Shown: positions 1 through 6,080, counted from the first letter of the stretch. The stretch is DNA of 6,295 bases from Flemingiibacterium sp045649205 (GCA_045649205.1 JAZRPJ010000216.1:1-6295), one strand, 5' to 3'. Numbers and translations are program-made. The notes: a model not told the origin generated them from the sequence alone.

Positions 1-61
1 CCTCATAGTAGTTCAAAATACTGCTATCATCAATTTTATACTGTGCATTATGAATCTTCAT
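1..61 (-). CDS. 5' end of an unidentified gene, cut by the window edge
   Basis: Only the first 20 codons are visible, beginning MKIHNAQYK and reading open off the left edge. The start is chosen because a strong ribosome binding site, GAGGTGAG (70-77 on the minus strand), lies 8 nt upstream, and a near-consensus promoter sits at 115-143. A second ATG at 66-68 is only 1 nt from that site and its frame stops after six codons, so it is not the start. The residues are hydrophilic with no signal peptide or membrane segment so far. No family can be recognised from so few residues. It lies downstream of the glycosidase-like gene on the same strand but is separated from it by a hairpin and has its own promoter, so it is probably a separate transcription unit. 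Confidence 0.55.
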   Translation of the reverse strand, partial: MKIHNAQYKIDDSSILNYYE

Positions 62-114
62 GTTGCATACTCACCTCGTCAAATTCAGTTTTATCGAACT
101 GTTTTCACATATCC

Positions 115-143
115 AGTATATCATAAGTATGCAGTTTTTTCAA
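115..143 (-). promoter_or_regulatory. Sigma-A-type promoter for the left-edge gene
   Basis: On the minus strand TTGAAA (138-143) is followed after exactly 17 nt by TATACT (115-120). A TG dinucleotide one base upstream of the -10 makes it an extended -10. The predicted start of transcription is near 107-109, giving a leader of about 45 nt before the ATG at 61. Two short inverted repeats flank it: TGCAG/CTGCA (130-134 and 145-149), overlapping the -35, and CAGTT/AACTG (86-90 and 97-101), in the leader. Both are only 5 bp per arm, so an operator role is speculative. Confidence 0.6.
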
Positions 144-179
144 TCTGCAGCTCATATAATTTACAAAATCATCATAGAA

Positions 180-202
180 AGCGGAGGCATAAAACCTCCG
201 CT
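180..202 (-). terminator. Hairpin terminator after the glycosidase-like gene
   Basis: AGCGGAGG (180-187) pairs perfectly with CCTCCGCT (195-202), giving an 8-bp GC-rich stem around a 7-nt loop. It lies 9 nt after the stop codon of the 612-aa gene, which ends at 212. On the minus strand the stem is followed by TTTCTATGATGATTTTG, a broken U-rich tract, so termination may be imperfect. Read-through would run into the left-edge gene. Confidence 0.6.
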
Positions 203-211
203 CCTTAAATA

Positions 212-2050
212 TTATCCGTAAAAGTCAAGCAGCATATTAATCGTTCTGCCGTTAGCGGAAGCATTTGGCATCCACGGCGCAAAGTAGGGATCACGCTGAT
301 TGTAACGCTCAAGCATATAGTATTCGTCTGTCATCGCATATTTGAAGTTATCACGAATGATCTCCTCTGCGCGCTCACGTTCACCCCAACGCATAAACAT
401 CTTAAACCACAGATATTCATCGGCGCAAACATACCATACAACACATTTGCCGTTCTCGTCAAGGTCGTATATTCCAGAGCCAACCGAAGCGTCTGTTCGA
501 ATATCTTTCATTCGTCCGTAAAGTCCGCCCTTCAGGCGTCCGCAGCTCTTATACTGATTCAGAATACGTTCGGCATCCTTGCGCTCTGCATTCACCGCAC
601 AAACCACTCTTCCGCCCGAAGGTCTGAAGAAAAACTTTTCGTAGAGCTCTTCGTTAGGCAAGGTCAGTGAATAAGGCAGATCAATTTCATCGCTGTCGCC
701 GGCTTCTTTGACGACCTCGTCCCAGTATCCGCGAACTGTCTTAAAGTAGTCTTCGTACATTTCACGAATTTCTGCAGCGTGAGGATCACCGAAATGCTCC
801 GCCGCTTCAACATATGCCTCAAGTCCGATTATATTGCTCGCATCGGTTATGAACCACACCTGGAAAACAAGCTCATCATCGCATGAACGGAGCGGAGGGA
901 ACAGACCTTTCAAAATGCGGCAGCCATTCTCATCCGTATAATCTTCCTTTACGCGTGTATTGTGAATCCATGCTATAGCTTTAAATGCTTTTTCGCTGTA
1001 TTTGTCCCACGTAGCTTTGCCGGCACTCATGGCATATTTCGCGTATGTGAAAAGCACAGTCGCCGTTGCCATTGCCCAACTGATTCCAAAGGGGACCATT
1101 TCGCCGCTTTCTTCCTGGAATTCGTTGAAATAAAGCTCCATTACGGGGTCAAGATAATCGCTGAAATCACCAATTCGGCACATGGCTTCGATCATCATCC
1201 AGGCTTCGCCTGTCCATATACGACGCTGAAGGCCGCCCTGGCGAGGATAAAGATTATCGCTTCCTATCGCCATACTGAAGCACTGAAGCATCTGCACGGT
1301 AAGATGCTGTACGGTTTTCAAAAGCTCGGGATTGGATTTTATACCCTCGGGAAGCTTGTTTATCTTTGCAAGCTCAAGCTTCCACGCGCTGATGCATTTT
1401 TCCATCTCGGCAGTGTAGTCAAAGTCGGTCGCTTCTCCTTTTCCGAAAGCAAGTATAAGCGTTTTTTCTTCTGCCGGTGCAACGGGGGTAGAAGCTATAC
1501 CCCTGTCATCGTCCCAATCAAAGCCGGGAGCGTTAAGATAATATTCTCCGTCGCGGAAGATCTTACCGTCATAGCTGAAGGTTGACGGAAGGGCAGACCA
1601 GGCATCGATATCCGGAGTGTGAGGCATATAAACATCCGGAGCACCGCAAATAAGTGTTTCCTCTTTTCCCGTGCGAAGCAGGAAGCCGAATTTCTGCGGC
1701 TCTGCCGAATTATTTTTTACTGTTGCCTTTATGCAGCAGGTGGAGTATCTTTCAAAGCTTGCAAAGCACTCGACCTCAAAATCAAGAGCACCAAGCTTAT
1801 TTTTGAGTGCGTGGACCGGAATACCGTCCTCACGCAAAATAATCTCTGCTGTATGAAAATCGGACGGATTTCCGTCACCGTCGGTAAACCATATACCGCG
1901 GGAAATTATTTCATCGTAGGGGGCTGTGATCGGCTCTGTGGTTTCACCGAAAACGATTTTGCCCTCTTTCCAAAGAGTAAACATCCTCTCTGATTTTGGG
2001 GGATGAACATATAGCCTTGTTGTTTGGGGACGCTGCCATTCTGTATACAT
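212..2050 (-). CDS. Six-hairpin ((alpha/alpha)6-barrel) glycosidase-like protein, cytoplasmic
   Basis: The 612-aa protein has no signal peptide or membrane segment, so it should act in the cytoplasm. Residues 1 to about 230 look like a beta-sandwich domain. Residues from about 240 to the end are helix-rich with repeated aromatic and acidic clusters, as in (alpha/alpha)6 barrels of bacterial glycosidases. The stretch YPR (268-270) followed by WTGEA (279-283) resembles the PxRE..WTGDA signature of GH78 alpha-L-rhamnosidases, with Glu in place of Asp. Other likely conserved blocks are FPPLRSCDDE (384-393), VCADEYLWFK (541-550) and the C-terminal PWMPNASANGR (592-602). The start is supported by AAGGAG (2059-2064) 8 nt upstream and by a consensus promoter. 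It is transcribed divergently from the phosphoesterase-propeller gene. The fold is inferred from sequence feel, and the GH family and substrate are not assignable. A carbohydrate-binding protein without hydrolase activity is also possible. Confidence 0.7.
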   Translation of the reverse strand: MYTEWQRPQTTRLYVHPPKSERMFTLWKEGKIVFGETTEPITAPYDEIISRGIWFTDGDGNPSDFHTAEIILREDGIPVHALKNKLGALDFEVECFASFERYSTCCIKATVKNNSAEPQKFGFLLRTGKEETLICGAPDVYMPHTPDIDAWSALPSTFSYDGKIFRDGEYYLNAPGFDWDDDRGIASTPVAPAEEKTLILAFGKGEATDFDYTAEMEKCISAWKLELAKINKLPEGIKSNPELLKTVQHLTVQMLQCFSMAIGSDNLYPRQGGLQRRIWTGEAWMMIEAMCRIGDFSDYLDPVMELYFNEFQEESGEMVPFGISWAMATATVLFTYAKYAMSAGKATWDKYSEKAFKAIAWIHNTRVKEDYTDENGCRILKGLFPPLRSCDDELVFQVWFITDASNIIGLEAYVEAAEHFGDPHAAEIREMYEDYFKTVRGYWDEVVKEAGDSDEIDLPYSLTLPNEELYEKFFFRPSGGRVVCAVNAERKDAERILNQYKSCGRLKGGLYGRMKDIRTDASVGSGIYDLDENGKCVVWYVCADEYLWFKMFMRWGERERAEEIIRDNFKYAMTDEYYMLERYNQRDPYFAPWMPNASANGRTINMLLDFYG

Positions 2051-2058
2051 TGCATTTT

Positions 2059-2064
2059 CTCCTT
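2059..2064 (-). promoter_or_regulatory. Ribosome binding site of the glycosidase-like gene
   Basis: AAGGAG on the minus strand lies 8 nt before the ATG at 2050 and fixes that start codon. Confidence 0.8.
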
Positions 2065-2084
2065 GATCTTTTGCAAAAGTTATA

Positions 2085-2111
2085 TAGTGTTAGACGTTGC
2101 CTATAACACTA
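2085..2111. promoter_or_regulatory. Inverted repeat over the predicted transcription start: putative operator
   Basis: TAGTGTTA (2085-2092) and TAACACTA (2104-2111) are perfect 8-bp arms separated by 11 nt. Their centres lie 19 nt apart, about two helical turns, which suits a dimeric repressor binding one DNA face. The right arm lies just downstream of the minus-strand -10 (2114-2119), so it covers the predicted start of transcription near 2107. That placement favours a DNA operator over an RNA hairpin, because part of one arm would not be transcribed. Confidence 0.5.
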
Positions 2112-2113
2112 AC

Positions 2114-2142
2114 ATTATAAACTAAAACGTTTAAAATATCAA
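2114..2142 (-). promoter_or_regulatory. Near-consensus promoter of the glycosidase-like gene
   Basis: On the minus strand TTGATA (2137-2142) and a perfect TATAAT (2114-2119) are separated by 17 nt. Transcription should start near 2107, giving a leader of about 57 nt before the ATG at 2050. The spacer holds an AAACGTTT palindrome, and an 8-bp inverted repeat overlaps the predicted start, so this strong promoter is probably repressible. Confidence 0.75.
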
Positions 2143-2177
2143 TATATCCACGGAATTAATTTGTAAATTTTAGTTTA
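2118..2177. repeat. Widely spaced 10-bp inverted repeat in the divergent regulatory gap
   Basis: TAAACTAAAA (2118-2127) has its exact reverse complement TTTTAGTTTA at 2168-2177, with 40 nt between the arms. The left arm runs from the minus-strand -10 box into the AAACGTTT palindrome, and the right arm lies just before the putative plus-strand -35. The arms are AT-rich, so chance is possible, but a 10-bp exact match placed between two divergent promoters could mark paired regulator half-sites. Confidence 0.35.
2125..2132. promoter_or_regulatory. LacI-family-like operator core between -35 and -10
   Basis: AAACGTTT is a perfect palindrome with the central CG step typical of operators bound by LacI/GalR-family repressors such as PurR and RbsR. 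It sits inside the 17-nt spacer of the minus-strand promoter, where binding would block RNA polymerase. Outside the core the symmetry is broken at the next base, so the match is to a generic core only. No LacI-family gene is visible in the window. Confidence 0.45.
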
Positions 2178-2183
2178 ATATAT

Positions 2184-2211
2184 TGCATTTTTTATATATG
2201 CGTGGTAAAAT
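2184..2211 (+). promoter_or_regulatory. Possible extended -10 promoter of the phosphoesterase-propeller gene
   Basis: TTGCAT (2184-2189) and TAAAAT (2206-2211) are 16 nt apart, and TG at 2203-2204 gives an extended -10 (TGGTAAAAT). The -35 matches the consensus poorly. Transcription would start near 2218, giving a leader of about 49 nt before the ATG at 2267. Other AT-rich hexamers nearby could serve instead, so the position is tentative. Confidence 0.4.
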
Positions 2212-2255
2212 AATGAAAACGAAGATTTTACTGTGGGATAATCGCGTATGTATGC

Positions 2256-2261
2256 AGGAGG
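2256..2261 (+). promoter_or_regulatory. Ribosome binding site that fixes the phosphoesterase-propeller start
   Basis: A perfect AGGAGG lies 5 nt before the ATG at 2267. In-frame upstream ATGs at 2183, 2198, 2213 and 2252 have no comparable site, and the first two fall within the likely promoter region. Confidence 0.85.
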
Positions 2262-2266
2262 ATAAA

Positions 2267-4255
2267 ATGTACAAGGGGCATGTCTATAATTCACACACAT
2301 CCGCACCGATCGTAGGAATTAGTGTTACCGATGGACGGAATATCGTCAAAACGGATGAGGATGGTGCCTTTTCGCTTGCCGGATGGGAACGTGCTCATGT
2401 GATCAGTGTTTGCGCGCTGACAAGCCGTCACACCGACTGGTTTTATATGATCGACGGACATGAAGGGAACTTCGATTTCTTCATTGCTCCGGCGAGGACA
2501 GAGGCAGGACATACCTTCTTGCAGGTCAGCGACACGGAGATTTCAGACAGCTGCGGTCCGTGGCTTGATTTTGTGAAACGCTGCGTAAAAGAAGAAAACC
2601 CCGGGTTTCTTATCCACACCGGAGATATCTGTCGGCTTCAAGGCCTTGAAAAACATCATAAAGAAATGAACAATGATACTATGGGATGCCCCGTGCGATA
2701 TATTATCGGCAACCATGACTATGTTGACGACAGATACGGAGAATATTCCTTTGAGCGGTTGTACGGTCCCGTGTGGTATTCCTTCGATTTCGGAAATATA
2801 CACTATGTGATCCTTCCCAAGAAAGACGGAGATGCCCCCAGCGGATATGATTTCGAGGACAGCGATATCTGGCTGAAGTGCGATCTTGAGCTTGCAGACC
2901 CGAATAAAAAGGTTATCTGCTTCTGCCATGATCACTGCATCCCCGATGAAGACGGATTCACGATTCCCGTGCAGGGAGAGCTGCTTGATTTGAAAAAGCA
3001 TGATCTGCTCGCTTGGTGCTTCGGTGATTACCATGTTCATTTTATGAATGATCTTGGCGGGTACTATAACATCTGCACATCCCGTCCCGATTGCGGTGGA
3101 ATTGATTCTTCGCCTGCGGCTGTACGTAAGATCTGCATTAACGATGACGGAACTCTCAGCTCGACGATGCTGTACAACGGTCTTGCAAATGCAGTGGAGG
3201 GAGATTCCTTTGCGTGGCGCACACAGCTTGATGAGCGTATTCTTTTCAGTACGCCCTTGTATATTGACGGCGCTGTTTATGCGGCGACCTTCAGTGACGG
3301 CTTCCCGAAGAATACCGCAATTTACCGCTTAAACGCGGAAAACGGCGAGATTTGCTGGAAATACGATACCGTTGACGGCGTCAAAAATGATATGTGCTAT
3401 GCGGACGGGCGTTTGTATGCCCAGGACAGCTTCGGATGGGTCTACTGCCTTGATGCATCGAATGGAAAATGTATTTGGAAAGTACATACCTACCTTGGCA
3501 AACGCCTTCACCATACCAACATGGGTGTGTTTGTCAGTGAAGGAATGGTATTCACGGGCAGCGGCAGACGAATTAACGCTCTATCTGCCGAGAACGGTGA
3601 GCTTCGTTGGTCCTATGAACCGAAAAAGGAGCATGGCGATTCCCCTGCTCGCCTTGTACGGTTCCGTGATCTGCTGATCGTCAGCCACCAATGGTGCGGT
3701 GTATACGCACTTGATATTCATACCGGAAACCACGTTTGGGAAAATAAAGACCCGTGGTTCCGAAACACCTCGGTGGCAGTTTGGGGAAATATGCTGTACA
3801 CCACAAACGCGCATACCATAGTGTGTATCGACGGGACAACCGGTGATACGGTATACGTTTATCATACAGAACCCAAGCAGGATTTCAATACGGCATCCAC
3901 ACCGCTGCGTGTCGGCGACGATATGTATCTGTGTACATCTAAAAACGGCGTCGTCCGCTACAACGGAAAGACACTGCAGAAAATCACGGAATACCCTTGC
4001 GGTCCGGCGATTATTACGGCATCCCCCTATGTATTTGAGGAGGAGAGGCAGGTTCAGGGAACGCCAATTTTGGAAAATGGAGCGGTAATATACACCTCCT
4101 GCGACGGATATCTGTATATCTGCGATGCCGATTCAGCAGAAGAAATTCAAAAATTTCATATCGGTGCCCCGTCCCTTGTATCCCCAGTTAGGGCAGGAGA
4201 TTATCTGATCACGGCTGATCTGAACGGACGGATCAGCGCCTACCAATGGAAATAA
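2267..4255 (+). CDS. Metallophosphoesterase fused to a C-terminal PQQ/BamB-like beta-propeller
   Basis: The 662-aa protein is counted from the AGGAGG-supported ATG. Residues 1 to about 75 (GHVYN, then VTDGRN, TDEDGAFSL) match the carboxypeptidase-regulatory-like sandwich that precedes some metallophosphoesterases. Residues about 82-290 are a calcineurin-like phosphoesterase: SDTE (88-91), HTGD (117-120), GNHD (148-151), CHDH (220-223) and GDYHVH (253-258). This family uses a two-metal site to hydrolyse phosphomonoesters or phosphodiesters. Here the usual DxH reads D89-T-E91 and the usual GHxH reads G-D254-Y-H256. From about 325 to the end are eight propeller-type repeats, each ending in patterns like LDASNGKCIWK (395-405), starting near 331, 376, 421, 464, 503, 547, 601 and 641. 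FAWRTQL (315-321) may close the ring. No signal peptide or membrane segment is seen, so it is probably cytoplasmic. The propeller need not bind PQQ and may bind substrate or partner. The gene is divergent from the glycosidase-like gene. Fold confidence is high; the substrate is unknown. Confidence 0.88.
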   Translation: MYKGHVYNSHTSAPIVGISVTDGRNIVKTDEDGAFSLAGWERAHVISVCALTSRHTDWFYMIDGHEGNFDFFIAPARTEAGHTFLQVSDTEISDSCGPWLDFVKRCVKEENPGFLIHTGDICRLQGLEKHHKEMNNDTMGCPVRYIIGNHDYVDDRYGEYSFERLYGPVWYSFDFGNIHYVILPKKDGDAPSGYDFEDSDIWLKCDLELADPNKKVICFCHDHCIPDEDGFTIPVQGELLDLKKHDLLAWCFGDYHVHFMNDLGGYYNICTSRPDCGGIDSSPAAVRKICINDDGTLSSTMLYNGLANAVEGDSFAWRTQLDERILFSTPLYIDGAVYAATFSDGFPKNTAIYRLNAENGEICWKYDTVDGVKNDMCYADGRLYAQDSFGWVYCLDASNGKCIWKVHTYLGKRLHHTNMGVFVSEGMVFTGSGRRINALSAENGELRWSYEPKKEHGDSPARLVRFRDLLIVSHQWCGVYALDIHTGNHVWENKDPWFRNTSVAVWGNMLYTTNAHTIVCIDGTTGDTVYVYHTEPKQDFNTASTPLRVGDDMYLCTSKNGVVRYNGKTLQKITEYPCGPAIITASPYVFEEERQVQGTPILENGAVIYTSCDGYLYICDADSAEEIQKFHIGAPSLVSPVRAGDYLITADLNGRISAYQWK

Positions 4256-4275
4256 ATAAAAAGCAATGCAAAGAA

Positions 4276-4317
4276 CAAAGAGCAGGACCGATTTTGGTTC
4301 TGCTCTTTGCTATTTTT
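4276..4317 (+). terminator. Strong intrinsic terminator between convergent genes, possibly bidirectional
   Basis: CAAAGAGCAGGACC (4276-4289) pairs with GGTTCTGCTCTTTG (4296-4309). This makes a 14-bp stem with one G-U pair and a 6-nt loop, followed by TATTTTT (4311-4317). It lies 20 nt after the propeller gene stop. On the minus strand the same stem lies just past the HAD stop (4336) and is followed by TTCTTTGCATTGCTTTTT, a weaker T-rich tract, so it may serve both genes. Confidence 0.85.
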
Positions 4318-4335
4318 ACAGATATAAAAGCGCCG

Positions 4336-5076
4336 TTAGATCAAATTCTTCTCGATTACGTCAATAAGATCCGCAATAGCACCGTCATCACAGCTGCAGA
4401 GATGAATTTTGCATACTTCCTTTACCGTATCAATGGCGTTTGCGGGACAGCAGGGATAATCGGAAACTTGCAACATCGCGAGATCGTTCTCGTAGTCGCC
4501 TACTGCGAAGATTTTAAGGCTGCTGTCAGCCTTACCGGTGCTTATAAGGTGATTCTTAAGGCGTCGGATACCCTGACCCTTGGTGGCATTTATATCCTGG
4601 AACTCGTAGATGTCACAGCAGGGCTTCATGAGAGCGAAATATTTCTCGTATTTCTTCCCGTAAATACTGCGGATTTCGTCCACATATTCTTTCGGGCCGT
4701 CGAAGGAATAGCGAAGAGTTCCGTGCCCCTCGATACACTCGTGTCGGTGGCTTATCATGGGGTATTTTTCTTTTATTTCTTCAACAAATGGGATTGCGAT
4801 TTCATCGTTCAGCGTCACGATCTCAAAGGTTTTGCCGGCGGCATAATCGTAAAGAGCGGCGCCGTTGCAGATTATACAGGGAGCGTTGACAATTTCCGAT
4901 GCAATGGCATTTATACGCTCCATATAATATGGAAGCCTGCCCGTGGCAAATCCGAACATTCCGCCGTTTTCGGTGAAATAGCGGAGAGCATCAATATTTC
5001 GCGGCACGATCTGGCTGTTTGAATCTGTAAATGTGCCGTCAATATCGGACATGATGAGTATATTCTTAAATTTCAT
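4336..5076 (-). CDS. Cof-type HAD-superfamily phosphatase (class IIB)
   Basis: The 246-aa cytoplasmic protein carries all four HAD motifs. They are the nucleophile D11 and acid/base D13 in SDIDGT (10-15), T45 in FATGR (43-47), K166 in ATKGQG (164-169), and the metal-binding D194 and D198 in GDYENDLAML (193-202). NGA (71-73) and PANA (211-214) are also typical of the Cof subfamily. The cap lies roughly at residues 84-158, a C2B-type position, and the protein is slightly shorter than many Cof proteins (about 265-280 aa). Family members dephosphorylate sugar phosphates, pyridoxal phosphate or other small metabolites, and the substrate cannot be read from sequence. Its ATG lies 2 nt after the stop of the pseudouridine synthase gene, with a weak GAAAGAAG ribosome binding site inside that gene's end. 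The two are therefore almost certainly cotranscribed and may be translationally coupled. Confidence 0.92.
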   Translation of the reverse strand: MKFKNILIMSDIDGTFTDSNSQIVPRNIDALRYFTENGGMFGFATGRLPYYMERINAIASEIVNAPCIICNGAALYDYAAGKTFEIVTLNDEIAIPFVEEIKEKYPMISHRHECIEGHGTLRYSFDGPKEYVDEIRSIYGKKYEKYFALMKPCCDIYEFQDINATKGQGIRRLKNHLISTGKADSSLKIFAVGDYENDLAMLQVSDYPCCPANAIDTVKEVCKIHLCSCDDGAIADLIDVIEKNLI

Positions 5077-5078
5077 TA

Positions 5079-6023
5079 TTAAAATCTTCTTTCAGTTTCG
5101 GTGCGGAGCCTCATTAAAATCGACTCAAAATAGTCCGGCAGAGAGCAGTCGAGAGAAATAAATTCTCCGCTTGTCGGGTGAACAAATCCGATATGGGTGG
5201 CAGTCAGACATTGACCGGAGAGAATTCCGCCAAGACTCTTTTCAAATTTCGTACCTCCTCCACCGTAGAGTGTGTCGCCGAGGAGGGGATGACCGAGGGA
5301 TTTCATATGCACTCTGATCTGATGAGTGCGCCCCGTTTCGAGAATGCAGCGGATGAAGGTATAACTGTGACCCATGGCGGAAAAACGCTCTAAAACCTCA
5401 TATCTCGTAGTGGCATTTCTGCCGTCCGACGTTGCTGCCATTTTCTTGCGGTCGCGGATGTCGCGCCCGATGGGAGCGTCAACAGTACCGGAATCATCCT
5501 TTATATTGCCAAGAACGATGGCACGGTATTCACGCTCGAAGCTATGTTCTTTGATCTGTTCGGCAAGACGGAGATGGGATACGTCATTTTTTGCCACAAT
5601 GAGAAGCCCCGATGTGTCTTTGTCGATGCGATGTACGATGCCGGGACGAATCACGCCGCCAATGCCTGACAGTGAGTCGGCGCAGTGATAGAGAAGCGCG
5701 TTGACAAGTGTGCCGTCGGGATTGCCGGGGGCGGGATGGACTACCATGCCCCGCGGCTTGTTGACCACAAGCAGATCCGAATCCTCGTAAGGGATGTCGA
5801 GAGGGATATTCTGTGGCACAGCCTCGTCCGATACAGGCTCGGGAATCTCCGTTTCTACCTCATCGCCGAGGCGCAGACGATAATTTTTTTGTGGGAATTT
5901 CCCGTTGACGGTTACATTTTCGGTAGTTATTAATTTTTGCGCGGCGGAACGGGTAATGCCTTCCGCTTCCGCAATATAGACGTCAAGACGCTTATCCGCA
6001 TCCTTTTCGGTGATTATGTTCAT
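5079..6023 (-). CDS. rluD: RluD/YlyB-type large ribosomal subunit pseudouridine synthase
   Basis: The 314-aa protein of the RluA/RluD family isomerises specific uridines of 23S rRNA to pseudouridine. In RluD these are at positions 1911, 1915 and 1917 of helix 69 (E. coli numbering). Residues about 2-60 form an S4 RNA-binding domain (KRLDVYIAE, then VTVNGK near 37-42). The catalytic domain has VVNKPRGMVVHPAPG (86-100), the active-site motif HRIDKDTSG (131-139) with catalytic D134, and LETGRTHQIRVHMKSLGHPL (228-247). The start at 6023 is chosen because GGAG (6033-6036) lies 9 nt upstream and the S4 domain begins at once. An in-frame ATG at 6059 adds 12 residues but lies inside a hairpin and lacks a binding site. 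It follows lspA by 57 nt, as in Bacillus subtilis lspA-ylyB, and precedes the HAD gene. The exact uridine targets are inferred from the family. Confidence 0.93.
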   Translation of the reverse strand: MNIITEKDADKRLDVYIAEAEGITRSAAQKLITTENVTVNGKFPQKNYRLRLGDEVETEIPEPVSDEAVPQNIPLDIPYEDSDLLVVNKPRGMVVHPAPGNPDGTLVNALLYHCADSLSGIGGVIRPGIVHRIDKDTSGLLIVAKNDVSHLRLAEQIKEHSFEREYRAIVLGNIKDDSGTVDAPIGRDIRDRKKMAATSDGRNATTRYEVLERFSAMGHSYTFIRCILETGRTHQIRVHMKSLGHPLLGDTLYGGGGTKFEKSLGGILSGQCLTATHIGFVHPTSGEFISLDCSLPDYFESILMRLRTETERRF

Positions 6024-6047
6024 TAATATTTTCTCCGGAATAAATTT

Positions 6048-6074
6048 GAACCGAGTCAACGGGTGACTCGGTTC
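6048..6074. other. Perfect 11-bp hairpin between lspA and rluD
   Basis: GAACCGAGTCA (6048-6058) and TGACTCGGTTC (6064-6074) form an 11-bp stem with a 5-nt loop, 6 nt after the lspA stop and 11 nt before the rluD ribosome binding site. On the minus strand it is followed by AAATTTATTCC, which lacks a U-run, so it is not a standard terminator. It may be an attenuator, an RNA-processing or stability element, or a protein-binding palindrome. Confidence 0.6.
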
Positions 6075-6080
6075 TTTAAG

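Noticed and set aside
962..1585. 207-codon open frame on the plus strand
   Set aside because: It is antisense to the glycosidase-like gene, has no ribosome binding site I could find, and its composition reads as a reverse-strand shadow.
2085..2111. Riboswitch or RNA hairpin in the leader of the glycosidase-like gene
   Set aside because: The predicted transcription start falls inside one arm and the leader is only about 57 nt, too short for a known riboswitch. A DNA operator fits better.
2183..2266. Upstream in-frame start adding 28 residues to the phosphoesterase-propeller protein
   Set aside because: The extra residues overlap the likely promoter, have no ribosome binding site and no domain character. 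A perfect AGGAGG sits 5 nt before the ATG at 2267.
3257..4250. Tandem DNA repeats in the propeller-coding region
   Set aside because: The repetition is at protein level (propeller blades). I saw no long matching nucleotide blocks between blades.
4246..5022. 258-codon open frame on the plus strand
   Set aside because: It lies opposite the HAD gene, whose four catalytic motifs are intact. It starts inside the end of the propeller gene, spans a terminator, and its translation shows no family features.
6024..6059. Upstream in-frame start adding 12 residues to the pseudouridine synthase
   Set aside because: The ATG lies within the 11-bp hairpin and lacks a binding site. The ATG at 6021-6023 has GGAG 9 nt upstream and the S4 domain begins there.
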